The notes beneath the pieces were generated by a model. It had not been told where the DNA came from. It made no database searches and saw nothing but the letters and a program-made list of their open reading frames with translations. The position numbers and the translations under genes are program-made. DNA of 64,000 bases, taken from the NCBI GenBank assembly GCA_963716855.1, contig CAVQUV010000032.1, positions 62,001 through 126,000 of the forward strand, in the 5' to 3' direction. Positions 27,385-37,349 of this stretch are shown piece after piece (within the stretch, counting starts at the first letter, position 1; each line of letters begins with the position of its first letter). This DNA is from JAGVSZ01 sp963716855 (GTDB lineage Bacteria > Pseudomonadota > Gammaproteobacteria > Burkholderiales > SG8-39).

Positions 27385-28077
27385 ATGCTGTCGGTTGCGA
27401 ACCTGAACCAGTACTACGGCGGCAGCCACATCCTGCGCAACCTCGCGTTCGAGGTGCCCGCGGGGAAAGTCACCGCGCTGCTCGGCCGCAACGGCGTGGG
27501 CAAGTCGACGCTGCTGCGCTGCCTGATGGGCCTCGTGCCGGCGCGCGACGGCAAGGTCGTGTTCGACGGGCGCGAGATCACCGCCGCGCCACCCTATGCG
27601 CGCGTGCGGGCCGGGATCGGTTACGTGCCGCAGGGACGCGAGATCTTCCCGCGCCTCACCGTCGAGGAGAACCTCGAGATGGGGCTCGCAACCCGGCCGC
27701 GCGGCACCGGAATCCCGCCGCGCATCTACGACATGTTCCCGGTGCTCCGGCAGATGCTGCGCCGGCGGGGCGGGGACCTTTCGGGCGGGCAGCAGCAGCA
27801 GCTCGCGATCGGGCGCGCGCTGGCGATGGGCCCGCGGCTCCTCATCCTCGACGAGCCGACCGAGGGGATCCAGCCGTCGATCATCAAGGACATCGAGCGC
27901 GCGATCCGCGCGCTCGCGGCGACCGGCGAGATGGCGATCCTGCTGGTGGAGCAGTACTACGATTTCGCGCGCTCGCTCGCGGACCACTACCTGGTGATGG
28001 AGCGCGGCGAGATCGTGGCGCGCGGAAGCGGCGCGGACATGGAACGAGACGGGGTGCGCGCGCGGCTCGCAGTATGA
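27385..28077 (+). CDS. urtE: Urea ABC transporter ATP-binding protein UrtE
   Basis: This 230-residue LivF-type ATPase has Walker A GRNGVGKST, GYVPQGREIFPRLTVEENL (typical of UrtE/LivF), signature DLSGGQQQQLAIGRALA, Walker B LLILDEPTEGIQPS and the H-loop position occupied by Gln-Tyr in VEQYYDFA, as in other UrtE proteins. It stands 137 bases after urtD, a longer gap than elsewhere in the operon in which I see no gene. ureD starts 7 bases after its stop. Confidence 0.94.
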   Translation: MLSVANLNQYYGGSHILRNLAFEVPAGKVTALLGRNGVGKSTLLRCLMGLVPARDGKVVFDGREITAAPPYARVRAGIGYVPQGREIFPRLTVEENLEMGLATRPRGTGIPPRIYDMFPVLRQMLRRRGGDLSGGQQQQLAIGRALAMGPRLLILDEPTEGIQPSIIKDIERAIRALAATGEMAILLVEQYYDFARSLADHYLVMERGEIVARGSGADMERDGVRARLAV

Positions 28078-28084
28078 TGGCGGC

Positions 28085-28928
28085 ATGCAGGCCGCCGAAT
28101 CGCTGCCGCAAGCCGGCTGGCGCGCCACGCTCGCGCTCGACTTCGAGCTGCGCGGGCGGCGCTCGGTGCTCACGGAACGCCGACGCGGCGGGCCGCTCGT
28201 GGTCCGGAAGCCGCTTTACCCCGAGGGCGAGGACGTCTGCCACGCGATCGTCGTGCATCCGCCCGGGCGGCATCGCGGGCGGCGAGGAGCTCCAGCTCAC
28301 CGTGCGCGCGAAGGCCGGGGCCCGTGCGCTGCTGACGACGCCCGGGGCGGGCAAGTGGTATCGCACCGCGGGTCCGTGGGCGCATCAGCGCATCGCCCTC
28401 GAGGCGGGCGCCGGCGCGGTGCTCGAGTGGCTGCCCCAGGAGACCATCGTGTTCGAGGGCGCCGCGGCCGAGCTCGAGTCGGACATCCGGCTCGCGCCGG
28501 ATGCGCGCTTCATCGGCTGGGAGATCCTGCGGCTCGGGCGCACCGCTTCGGGCGAGCGATTCACGCGCGGCCAGCTGCGCACGCGCACCGTGATCCGGCG
28601 CGACGGGCGCGTCGCGTGGCTCGAGCGCGCGCGCCTCGAAGGCGGCTCCGACCTCCTCGACTCTCCCCTCGGCCTCGCCGGGGAGCCGGTGTTCGGGACG
28701 CTGCTCGCGGCCGGACCGGACATCGACGCCGGACTCGTGGCCGCCTGCCGCGAGCCGCAACCGCGCGCGGGCACGGGCGCGGTCACGTGCCTGCCCGGCG
28801 TGCTCGTCGCGCGCTATCTCGGGGCGAGCAGCGAGGCGGCGCGCGAGTACTTCGCGCAGCTGTGGAGCGTCGTGCGACCGGCGCTCGCCGGGCGCGACGC
28901 GGTGCCGCCGCGGATCTGGCAAACCTGA
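28085..28928 (+). CDS. ureD: Urease accessory protein UreD (one frameshift)
   Basis: This is UreD, the scaffold that helps UreF and UreG deliver nickel to urease. N-terminal frame: AGWRATLALDFELRGRRSVL, RRGGPLVVRKPLYPEG and HAIVVHPPG. The correct continuation is GGIAGGEELQLTVRAKAGAR and TTPGAGKWYRT, one frame over. An extra G near 28266 in CCCGGGCGGC explains the shift, and the span is 3n+1. The C-terminus (VRPALAGRDAVPPRIWQT) is normal. It is preceded by urtE as in many Burkholderiales. However, ureA and ureC do not follow; an alpha/beta hydrolase and a ureB-ureG scar do. Confidence 0.9.
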
Positions 28929-28935
28929 GGGGGCG

Positions 28936-29916
28936 ATGCGGATGGAGAGCCACAGCTTCCTCAGCCTCGGCGAGCGCGGGTTCCACCGCGTCGCCTACAC
29001 CGAGTGGGGCGACCCGTCGAACCCGCACGTGGTGCTGTGCGTGCACGGCCTTGCGCGCAACAGCCGCGACTTCGACTTTCTCGCCGAGGCGCTGGCGCGC
29101 GACGCGCGGGTCGTCTGCATGGACGTGGTCGGGCGCGGCGACAGCGACTGGCTCGAGGACAAGTCCGAGTACACCTTCTCGACGTACATGAGCGATGCGG
29201 CGGCCCTCATCGCCCGCATCACCACGCCGATCCGCGAGCGGTTCTTCCCCGAGCTGCGCTCGCGCTGGCTGCGGCGCGCGAGCGGCACCCGGCTCGACTG
29301 GGTCGGCACCTCGATGGGCGGGCTGATCGGCGTGCTGCTCGCCGCCAAGCGCAACGCGCCGATCCGGCGCCTGGTGCTGAACGACGTCGGGCCGCTGGTG
29401 CCCTGGAATGCGCTGTTCCGCCTCAAGGGCCACATCGGGCGCGCGACGCAGTTCGCTTCGCTCGACGAGGCCGAGGCGCAGGTGCGCCAGGCGTGCGCGT
29501 CGTTCGGCCCGCTCACCGATGCGCAGTGGCGGCACCTCGCGATCCACAGCGTGCGCAAGCAGGAGGACGGCACTTTCGCGCTGTGTTACGACCCGGGGAT
29601 CGGGCGGGCGTTCCAGGGCCACCGCGATCCGGAGCTGCCGCTCGGCCCCGACTTCATGCGCGGTGTGGACCTCTGGAGCACGTGGGAGCAGGTCGCCTGT
29701 CCCCAGCTCGTGCTGCGCGGCGCGGCGTCCGAGGTGCTGACGCGCGAGACGGTCGAGGAGATGAAGCGCCGCACGCCCGGCGTCGAATCGATCGAGTTCG
29801 CCGGCGTCGGCCACGCGCCGGCCTTGATGAGCGCGGACCAGATCGAAGCGGTGCGCGCATTCCTGACCCGCGCCGACGCACCCGCGCGCGAAGAGTCCGA
29901 GCAGGAGAGCGGATGA
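28936..29916 (+). CDS. Alpha/beta hydrolase
   Basis: This 326-residue alpha/beta-hydrolase-fold enzyme has CVHGLARNSRDFD (oxyanion region), nucleophile elbow GTSMGG, an acid after LVLRGAASEVL, and the terminal GVGHAPAL with the catalytic His. It could be an esterase or lactonase; the family gives no more. It lies between ureD and the ureB' remnant, where ureA would normally stand, and its stop overlaps the ureB' ATG by ATGA. GGGGGCGATG provides a weak ribosome-binding site for ATG 28936. Confidence 0.87.
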   Translation: MRMESHSFLSLGERGFHRVAYTEWGDPSNPHVVLCVHGLARNSRDFDFLAEALARDARVVCMDVVGRGDSDWLEDKSEYTFSTYMSDAAALIARITTPIRERFFPELRSRWLRRASGTRLDWVGTSMGGLIGVLLAAKRNAPIRRLVLNDVGPLVPWNALFRLKGHIGRATQFASLDEAEAQVRQACASFGPLTDAQWRHLAIHSVRKQEDGTFALCYDPGIGRAFQGHRDPELPLGPDFMRGVDLWSTWEQVACPQLVLRGAASEVLTRETVEEMKRRTPGVESIEFAGVGHAPALMSADQIEAVRAFLTRADAPAREESEQESG

Positions 29917-30095
29917 TCATCGGAGAGAAGAACGTGGCGCGCGGCGAGATCGAGTCGAACGCAGGGCGGCGCGCCGGCACGCGCGAAGTCGCCAACGTCG
30001 GCGACCGTCCGTTCGTCTTCACCCACCTCAAGACCGGCAGGGGCTCGACACGATCATCCGTTTCATCGAGACTGAAGGCCTCGCTCGTTCACTAG
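29913..30095 (+). pseudogene. Chimeric remnant: start of ureB (urease beta) fused to end of ureG
   Basis: The first 30 or so residues are the N-terminus of urease beta subunit: MIIGEKNVARGEIESNAGRR, then EVANVGDRPF. From RPF onward the sequence is the C-terminus of the GTPase UreG: RPFVFTHLKTG, then LDTIIRFIETEG and LLVH-stop when a missing base near 30036 and an extra one near 30081 are corrected. The join lies at GDRP, which both proteins share at the DNA level, so a microhomology deletion (or assembly collapse) has removed most of ureB and all of ureC, ureE, ureF and most of ureG. No urease can be made from this locus. Confidence 0.78.
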
Positions 30096-30108
30096 GGAGG
30101 GCGCGGCC

Positions 30109-30744
30109 GTGGTTCTCGCGCGATTCTTTGCGGTACTCGGGGCAGCCGGCGCGCTCCTGGTCGCCGGCTGCGCCACGACCCAGGTGGCCGTGCAATGGTC
30201 CGACCCCGAGTTCGCGGGGCGCTCCTTGCGCGGCGAGAAGGTGCTCGTCGTCTGCGACGCGGAGGACGTCGCGATCCGGCGCGTCTGCCAGGATCAGGTC
30301 GCGGCCCAGGTCCGGGCCTCCGGCGCGACGCCGGTCATCAGCCCGGACGCCGGGCTGACCGCCGGTCCGCCGCCTACCAACGACAAGACGCTCGCCGCCG
30401 CGCGCGCCGCGGGCGCGAAGGCCATACTCGGATCGACCATCGGTCCCGATGTGACGGTCGTCAATCCCGGCCCGAGCATCGGCATCGGCGTCGGTGGCTT
30501 CGGCGGCTCCGGCGGCTACCGCGGCGGCACGGTGACGGGCGGAAGCGTCGGCATCGGCATCCCGATCGGCGGCGGGCAGGCGACGACCGGCTACGCGGCG
30601 AACATGGCGCTCACCGACGTCGCGACCGTGCGCCTGATGTGGACGAGCAAGGTCACGACGCCCGCCTCGCAGAACGTCAGTGCGCAGATGGGCGAGCTCG
30701 CGCGGGTGGGCGTCGAGGCCGCGCGGACCGCCGGATTCTTCTGA
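30109..30744 (+). CDS. Putative lipoprotein with glycine-rich segment
   Basis: This is a 211-residue protein of unknown function. Its N-terminus is a lipoprotein signal with lipobox LVAGC (Cys21), so it is probably anchored in the outer membrane. Residues 122-165 or so are rich in Gly/Ser (GIGVGGFGGSGGYRGG, GIGIPIGGG). Four cysteines follow or lie close to residues 45-65. CTAGGGAGGGCG precedes GTG 30109. It resembles small proteobacterial lipoproteins with a GNA1162-like or DUF4136-like beta/alpha layout, but I cannot assign a family with confidence. Confidence 0.75.
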   Translation: MVLARFFAVLGAAGALLVAGCATTQVAVQWSDPEFAGRSLRGEKVLVVCDAEDVAIRRVCQDQVAAQVRASGATPVISPDAGLTAGPPPTNDKTLAAARAAGAKAILGSTIGPDVTVVNPGPSIGIGVGGFGGSGGYRGGTVTGGSVGIGIPIGGGQATTGYAANMALTDVATVRLMWTSKVTTPASQNVSAQMGELARVGVEAARTAGFF

Positions 30745-30749
30745 AGGCG

Positions 30750-31211
30750 TCAGCCGAGCGCCGCGCGCAGCTGCTCGGCGACGCGCCGGTAGCCGTCCGG
30801 ATTCTTTTCGCGCAGGCGCTGCAGCGTTTCCACGAACGCGTCCACCTCGCGTGAGGTGATCTGCTCGCGCTTCTTCTTCACGTCCGCGATCTGGTCGGTC
30901 ATGTCCGTGAAGTCCTGAACGGCCTTGCGCTCCTCGGCCGAGAGCGCCGCCGCGCGCAGCGCGCCGTGATCGAGCAGCACGCGGAGCGTCTCGCTGATGC
31001 GTCCGAGCTGCCGCCCGTAGCCGGCGACGTTCTCGACGATGTCGCGCTCCATGCCGGGGTCGCTCGACTGCATGAGGTTCACGTTGATGAACCCCTGCTG
31101 CGTCTCGAAGCTCCACGGGTTGATGACCTGCTTGAGCGACTCCGGGGCCAGCCGCGTCGGGGCCGTCCACCAGTAATTCAGCCAGTCAAAGGGCGTTGCT
31201 GCAGCGCTCAT
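30750..31211 (-). CDS. Conserved hypothetical protein, helical
   Basis: This is a 153-residue protein I do not recognise. The N-terminus is tryptophan-rich (FDWLNYWWTAPTRLAPESLK), followed by helical, charged sequence including DVKKKREQITSREVDAFVE. It has no signal peptide or membrane segment. The amphipathic helical character recalls phasin-like or granule-associated proteins, but this is weak. ATG 31211 is preferred over 31223 because GGAG lies 6 bases before it. It converges with the lipoprotein gene, 5 bases apart. Confidence 0.65.
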   Translation of the reverse strand: MSAAATPFDWLNYWWTAPTRLAPESLKQVINPWSFETQQGFINVNLMQSSDPGMERDIVENVAGYGRQLGRISETLRVLLDHGALRAAALSAEERKAVQDFTDMTDQIADVKKKREQITSREVDAFVETLQRLREKNPDGYRRVAEQLRAALG

Positions 31212-31445
31212 TTCGTTCTCCATGGCCTGTTTGCAGGATCGGCACCGAGCGTAGCGCGTCCGCGCCGGAAGGAGTATCCGACCATGGGTCTAGTCGCAGG
31301 CCGAAGCGGCAGACGGGACCGAGTGCCATCGGCGCAACCGATCGACCCATCGTTTCCGACTGTTTGACGCGACCGGAGGGCGGCGCTTATCGTGGCGCTC
31401 GCCCGCGCGGTTCCGCGGGGGCGCGAACGAAGGGGGAGGCGCGCA

Positions 31446-33515
31446 ATGCCCGCAGGCAGCGCCGGGCGCATCCGCATCGGCATCGACACCGGCGGCACCT
31501 TCACCGACATCGTCGCGGTGGACGGCGCGACCGGCGGCGTCGCCGTGACCAAGGTCCCGAGCACGCCCGCGAATCCGGCAATCGGGCTGGTGAAGGGCGT
31601 GCGCCAGATCCTCGAGCAGACCGGGCGCAGCGTCGACGACCTCGCCGGCCTCGCGCACGGGACCACGGTCGCAACCAACGCGCTCCTGCAGGGCGAGATC
31701 GAATCGCTCGGGTTGATCGTCACCGAGGGGTTCCGCCACCTCCTCGAGATCGCGCGCCAGTCCGTGCCCGAGGGCTACGGCAACTCCTACTTCTGGGTAA
31801 AGCCCGAGCGCATCGTGCCCGTCGAGCTGGTGCACGAGGTCGGCGGGCGGCTCGACTTCCGCGGTGCGGAGCTGCGCCCGCTCGACGAGGAGAGCGTCCG
31901 GCGCGCCGCGCGCGCCCTCGAGGCCCAGGCGGTGCGCGCCGTCGGCGTGTGCCTCATTCACTCGTACGCAAACGACCGTCACGAGCGGCGCGTGCGCGAG
32001 ATCTTCGCGACCGAGTATCCCGGCTGCGCGGTGTCGCTGTCGTGCGAGGTGCTGCCCGAGTACCGCGAGTACGAGCGCGCGGTCACCACGCTGGTCGACG
32101 CGTTCGTGAAGCCGTACATGGCCCGCTACCTGCAGCGCATCAACGACGAGCTCGGTCCCGGGCTGCGCGAGAAGCCGTTTCTCGTCATGCAATCCTCGGG
32201 CGGCGTCATCAGCAGCGCGCAGGTGGTGAAGAAGCCGATCACGACGGCGCTCTCCGGCCCGGCGGCCGGCGCGCTCGGGTCGGCGGTGATCGCGCGCATC
32301 GCGGGCTTCGAGAACGTGGTGACGCTCGACGCGGGCGGCACGTCGACCGACCTCTGCCTGATCGAGGCGGGCGAGCCGAAGGTCACCAACGGCGGCTCGG
32401 TCGGGCCGTTCCCGGTGCGCATCCCGATGATCGACATCAAGACCGTCGGCACCGGCGGCGGCTCGATCGCGTGGATCAGCCGCGAAGGGCATCTCAAGGT
32501 CGGCCCGAAGAGCGCGGGCGCGGTCCCGGGTCCGATGTGCTACCCGAACGGCGGCGACCAGCCGACCATCACCGACGCGAACCTCGTGCTCGGGCGCATC
32601 CCGCCCGCGCTGATCGGCGGCGGCATCCGCCTCGACGCGGCGCGCGCGCGCACCGGCATCGAGGAGCTCGGGAAGCGCCTGAAGAGCGGCCTCTCGGTCG
32701 AGCAACTCGCCGCGGGGATCATCGAGATCGCCAACTGGAACCAGGGCAACAAGATTCGCCAGATGACGATCCAGCGCGGCATCGATCTGCGCGAGTTCGC
32801 GCTGCTCTCGTTCGGCGGCTCCGGCCCGGCGCAGTCGCCCGCGGTAATGGAGCTGCTCGGCATGCAGGCGTGCATCGTGCCGCTCAACCCGGGCAACCTG
32901 TCCGCGTTCGGGCTCCTCGCGGTCGACTGGCGCACCGATCACATCGCGACGCAGGTGACGCACGAGGACGCGCTCGAGCCGCGCGCGCTCGACGCGATCT
33001 ACCGCCGGCTCGAAGGCGAGGCGGCGGCGACGCTCGAGCGGGACGGCATCGAGTCCCGCAACGTCCGCCTCGTGCGCGAGGCCGACCTGCGCTACATCGG
33101 GCAGTCGATGGAGGTGCGCGTGCAGGCTCCTGGCGGGCGCGTCGACGCCGGGTTCGTCCGCGCGCTCGTGGACGCGTTCCACGCGGCGCACGAGAAGGCG
33201 TTCGGCTACGGCTATCGGGGCAAGCAGAAGGTCGAGGCGGTGAACTACTGCGTGTCGGGGTTCGGCCTGATCGATCGCCCGCAGCTCCCGAAGCTCGCGA
33301 CGAGCGGCGCGACCCCGCAGCCCCAGTCCCGGCGGCGCGTCTTCTTCGCCGGCGCATTGACCGACACGCCGGTCTATGCGCGGAGCGCGCTGCCTGCCGG
33401 CGCGCGCATCGAAGGGCCCGCAGTGATCGAGGAGTTCGGGTCGACGACCGTCGTCTTCCCCGGGCAGACGCTGACCGTGGACCCGCACGGGATCATGATC
33501 GTGCGGAAAGGGTAA
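31446..33515 (+). CDS. Hydantoinase/oxoprolinase subunit A
   Basis: This 689-residue ATP-dependent HyuA/OPLAHA-family protein carries the actin-like ATPase signature GIDTGGTFTDIVAVDG, AHGTTVATNALLQG and a second phosphate-binding GGTSTDLCLI. With HyuB it hydrolyses cyclic amides such as N-methylhydantoin or 5-oxoproline, or carboxylates ketones in related enzymes. ATG 31446 is chosen because the conserved ATPase strand starts shortly after and GGGGGAGGCGC precedes it. It opens a long same-strand operon. The 234 bases upstream hold no other gene and should contain the promoter. Confidence 0.92.
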   Translation: MPAGSAGRIRIGIDTGGTFTDIVAVDGATGGVAVTKVPSTPANPAIGLVKGVRQILEQTGRSVDDLAGLAHGTTVATNALLQGEIESLGLIVTEGFRHLLEIARQSVPEGYGNSYFWVKPERIVPVELVHEVGGRLDFRGAELRPLDEESVRRAARALEAQAVRAVGVCLIHSYANDRHERRVREIFATEYPGCAVSLSCEVLPEYREYERAVTTLVDAFVKPYMARYLQRINDELGPGLREKPFLVMQSSGGVISSAQVVKKPITTALSGPAAGALGSAVIARIAGFENVVTLDAGGTSTDLCLIEAGEPKVTNGGSVGPFPVRIPMIDIKTVGTGGGSIAWISREGHLKVGPKSAGAVPGPMCYPNGGDQPTITDANLVLGRIPPALIGGGIRLDAARARTGIEELGKRLKSGLSVEQLAAGIIEIANWNQGNKIRQMTIQRGIDLREFALLSFGGSGPAQSPAVMELLGMQACIVPLNPGNLSAFGLLAVDWRTDHIATQVTHEDALEPRALDAIYRRLEGEAAATLERDGIESRNVRLVREADLRYIGQSMEVRVQAPGGRVDAGFVRALVDAFHAAHEKAFGYGYRGKQKVEAVNYCVSGFGLIDRPQLPKLATSGATPQPQSRRRVFFAGALTDTPVYARSALPAGARIEGPAVIEEFGSTTVVFPGQTLTVDPHGIMIVRKG

Positions 33516-33526
33516 GGAGCACCGCA

Positions 33527-35411
33527 ATGGCCGCCGTCCCGAAGCCCTGGCCTACGCCGCCCGCGCGGACGAAGCCCCGCGACGTCGATCCGATCGTGCT
33601 GCAGATCGTCGAGGGCACGCTCAACTCGATCGAGGCCGAGATCGAGTACGCGATCGAGCGCACCGCGCGCTCGCCGATGATCCGCGAGGCGCACGACTAT
33701 CGCGTGGGCCTCTTCGACCGCTTCTGCCGCAAGCTCACCGGACGCTCGTACTCGGCGATGCCGAACGCGGTGGTGCGCGACTACCCGCCGGAGACGATGC
33801 GCCCCGGCGACGTGTTCCTGATGAACGACACGTACCTCACGGAGGGCTCGATCGGCCATCTGCCCGACGTGTGCTCGACGGTGCCGGTGTTCCACGACGG
33901 CCGGGTCGTCGCCTACATCCAGGCGTTCGGGCATCACGACGACATCGGGGGCCGGGTTCCAGGCTCGATGCCGGGCACCGCAGTGACGGTGTTCGAGGAA
34001 GGCCTCGCGATCCCGCCGATCCGGATCTACGACGCGGGCCGGCGCAACGAGGAGGCGTTCCGGATCATCCGCCGCAACACGCGCGTCCCGGAGATGCTCG
34101 AGGCGGACCTCGACAGCGAGATCGAGGCGATCCGCATGGGCGCGCGGCGCATGGAGGAGCTGTTCCGGCGCTTCGGCGCGGACACGGTCGAGGCGTGCTT
34201 CCAGGCGATCCTCGACAAGTGCCGGGACATCTATCGCAACGAGCTGCTGCCGAAGATCCCGGACGGCGAGTACGCGTGGGAGGACTACGTCGAGCACGAC
34301 GGGGTGACCGACCCGAAGCTTCACCGGCTCGCGCTCAGGATGACCAAGCAGGGCGACCGGATCACGCTCGACTTCAACGGCACCGCGCCGCAATCGACCG
34401 GTCCGATCAACTGGCCGGCGGACTACGCCGACGGCGCGTTCCTCGTCAAGTGGATCGCGCCGATCCTGCGCAATCTCGCCGACACGCCGGAGCGCGCGGC
34501 CGAGATCCACGTGAATGAAGGCGTGTGCGAGGTGTTCGACGTGGTGTTCCCGCCCAAGGGCACGCTCATCACGCCGGAGTGGCCGGCGGCGACCAACGCA
34601 CGCTCGTTCGTCCTGCTGCGCTCCCTCGGGCTTCTCGCCGGCGTCGTGACGCAGGCGACCGGCGGACGCATGCCCGCCGACCAGGAGACGATCCGCTACA
34701 CCGGCTTCTACGGCAACGATCCGCAGGGCCGCGCATTCCTCTCGCGGGAGGTGATCGGAGGCGGCTCGGGCGGCCGCTGGTACGCGGACGGCAACGACGC
34801 GATCCACATCGTGCCCGACTCGCGCAATCAGCCGGCCGAGTTCACCGAGAACCGCTTTCCGGTGATCGTCGAGAAGCTGGGCTTGCGGACCGACTCGGGC
34901 GGCGCCGGCAAGCGCCGCGGCGGCCTCGGCTACGACAAGCACTACCGCGTGCTCGTCGACTGCCACACGATCGTGACCGCCGACCGCGTGCGGCTCGGCT
35001 GCTATGGTGTCGCCGGGGGGAGCGCGGGAGAGCCGTTCTGCGTGACCGTCGACCTGCACGGGAAGCACAAGGATCTCGGCGGGCTCGTCGACGGCGAGCC
35101 GGTGAAGGCCGGCCAGGTCGTGCGCGTCGTCACCACCGGCGGCGGCGGCTGGGGCGACCCGCTCGAGCGCGAGCCGGGGCGAGTATTGCGCGACGTGGTC
35201 CAGGCGAAGGTGTCGCCCGAGGCGGCGCGCAGTGCCTACGGCGTCGTGCTGACCGGGCAGCGAGAACGATACGCGGTGGACGAAGCGGCGACGGCGAAGC
35301 TGCGCGCCGAGCTGCGCGCCGCGCGGAAGGGCCCGCTGCCGCTCATCGACCGCGGGCCGGGGTTCGAGAAGATGCTCGCGCGGGCGAGTATCGGCGCCGA
35401 CGGCGTCGTAG
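33527..35411 (+). CDS. Hydantoinase/oxoprolinase subunit B, probable frameshift at the 3' end
   Basis: This is the HyuB partner of the preceding gene. Typical sequence includes DPIVLQIVEGTLNSIEAEIE, GDVFLMNDTYLTEGSIGH, GHHDDIGGRVPGSMPG, GPINWPADYADGAF and the C-terminal TTGGGGWGDPLERE. As sequenced, the frame has no stop here and runs to 35686 inside the next gene. The neighbouring frame has TAG at 35409-35411, 12 bases before the next ATG. One extra base near 35380 would restore a natural end, which I adopt. Start ATG 33527 follows GTAAGGAGCACC, 11 bases after hyuA. Confidence 0.88.
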
Positions 35412-35423
35412 GGAGAGGCGAAC

Positions 35424-36519
35424 ATGGCGATCGAAGTGGCGAAGGTGATTCTCAACACGGTGCAGGACGCCTCCGGCATGGAGGCGCGCATCCTCGCCGG
35501 GCAGTTCACCGCCGACCAGGTGGTCGCGGTCGTCGGCAAGACCGAGGGCAACGGCGGCGTCAACGACTTCACGCGCATCCTCGCCGACCAGGCGTTCCGC
35601 GCGGTGCTGATGAAGCACGGCAACCGCACGCTCGAGCGAGGTCAAGCAGATCCCGATGGTGTGGTCGGGCGGCTGCGACGGCGTGATCACGCCGCACGCG
35701 ACGGTGTTCGCACGCAACGACAAGACCGGCCCCAAGAACAAGGACCGCCTGGTGATCGGCGCGGCGATGAGCCCGCAGATCTTCCCCGAGGACATCGGCC
35801 GGCCCGCGATGGTCGAGAAGATCGCCGCGGGCGTGCGGCTCGCGATGAAGGACGCGGGCATCGACGATCCGAAAGACGTGCACTACGTGCAGACGAAGAC
35901 GCCGCTCCTCACCATCGACACGGTGCGCGACGCCCACAGCCGCGGCAAGACCGTCGCCTGCGAGGTGCACGACTCGATGGGTGTCTCGAACGGCACCACC
36001 GCGCTCGGCATCGCGGTCGCCCTCGGCGAGGTGAAGTCCTACAAGCCCGAGGAGATCTGCAAGAACCTCGACCTGTATTCCTCGGTCGCGTCGTGCTCGT
36101 CCGGCGTCGAGCTCGATGCCGGCCAGATCGTGCTGATGGGCAACAAGGCCGGCGCCGGCGGGCGCTATCGCATCGGCCACGCGGTGATGCAGGACGCGAT
36201 CGACATCGATGGCATCTACGCGGCGATCCGCAACGCCGGGCTCGATCTCCCCGAGCGGGCGCGCGCCGAGGACTTGAAGGGCCGCCTCGTGAACTGCTTC
36301 ATGAAGTGCGAAGCCGACCATCGCGGCACCCTGCGCGGCCGCCGGCAGATCATGCTCGACGACTCCGACGTGCACCACCACCGCCATTCGAAGGCGGCCG
36401 TCGGCGGCGTCGCGGCGGCGGCCATCGGCGACCCGGCGGTGTTCGTTTCGGTCGACGCGATGCACCAGGGCCCGCAAGGCGGCGGTCCGGTGATCGCGAT
36501 CATCGACGCCGGCGAGTAG
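35424..36519 (+). CDS. Ring-opening amidohydrolase (barbiturase/cyanuric acid hydrolase family), one frameshift
   Basis: This enzyme belongs to the small AtzD/barbiturase family, which hydrolyses a cyclic imide ring with three-fold repeated domains and Ser-Lys dyads. Repeat 1 has VVGKTEGNGGVNDF and MVWSGGCDGVITPH. Repeat 2 has YVQTKTPLLT and SVASCSSGVELDAGQI. Repeat 3 has CFMKCEADHRGTLRGR and MHQGPQGGGPVIAIID. The frame changes near 35637, where removing one base gives EVKQIPMVWSGG; the span is 3n+1. Known substrates are cyanuric acid and barbiturate. I cannot separate these from sequence, but neighbouring nucleobase and hydantoin genes favour a pyrimidine-like ring. Confidence 0.9.
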
Positions 36520-36528
36520 GCGCGGAGG

Positions 36529-37344
36529 ATGAACCTGGTGAACGGCGCGGCGGCGGTCGCTGCGACGCCGGGCGCCGCGCCGGCGGGCGAGGCGCACATC
36601 ACCATCCGCGGGCTCTCCAAGCGCTTCCAGGGCGCGGTCATCTACGACAACTTCGACTTCGACATCCCGCGCGGCCGGTTCCTCTCGATCTTCGGCCCGA
36701 ACGGGTGCGGCAAGTCGACGCTGATCAACATCGTCGCCGGCCTCGTTCCGGCCGACGCGGGCACGATCCTCTTCGGCGGCAAGACGCTGAAGGAAACGAA
36801 GATCGGCTACGTCTTCCAGAACTACCGCGAGGCGCTCTTTCCCTGGCTGCGCTCGATCGACAACATCGAGTACCCGCTCAAGCTCGCGAGGCTGCCCAAG
36901 CGCGAGCGCGAGACGAAGGTCGAGCGGCTGGTGACGCACCTCGGCGTGAAGATCGACCTCCAGCGCTATCCCTACGAGCTCTCGGGCGGGCAGCAGCAGC
37001 TCGTCTCGATCATGCGCGCGCTGGTGGTCGAGCCGGAGGTGCTGTTCCTCGACGAGCCGTTCTCGGCGCTCGATTACGAGATGACGCTGTTCATGCGCGA
37101 GCAGCTGCAGCGCCTCTTCATGGAAACCGGGACGACGACGGTGCTCGTGTCGCACGACCTCGAGGAGGCGGTGTACCTCGCCGACCGCGTGCTGCTGCTG
37201 TCGCGCCGGCCGGCTCGGGTCGCCGACTTCCCGGAGATCCTGATGCCGCGGCCGCGCAACGACGACACGCTGTCCGATCCCGCGTTCGTGGCGATCAAGG
37301 GACACTGCCTGGAAGTGTTCCAGCGCGAGGTGAGGAAGGGATGA
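36529..37344 (+). CDS. ABC transporter ATP-binding protein (NrtD/TauB/SsuB type)
   Basis: This 271-residue ATPase has Walker A GPNGCGKST, Q-loop GYVFQNYREALFPWLRSIDN, signature ELSGGQQQLVSIMRALV, Walker B VLFLDEPFSALDYE and H-loop VLVSHDLEEAVYLADR. The residues LFPWL and SALD place it in the nitrate/taurine/sulfonate importer branch that also serves nucleobase precursors and hydroxymethylpyrimidine. It begins 9 bases after the ring-opening amidohydrolase and partners the permease at 37445 and the binding protein at 39650. Confidence 0.92.
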   Translation: MNLVNGAAAVAATPGAAPAGEAHITIRGLSKRFQGAVIYDNFDFDIPRGRFLSIFGPNGCGKSTLINIVAGLVPADAGTILFGGKTLKETKIGYVFQNYREALFPWLRSIDNIEYPLKLARLPKRERETKVERLVTHLGVKIDLQRYPYELSGGQQQLVSIMRALVVEPEVLFLDEPFSALDYEMTLFMREQLQRLFMETGTTTVLVSHDLEEAVYLADRVLLLSRRPARVADFPEILMPRPRNDDTLSDPAFVAIKGHCLEVFQREVRKG

Positions 37345-37349
37345 GACCT

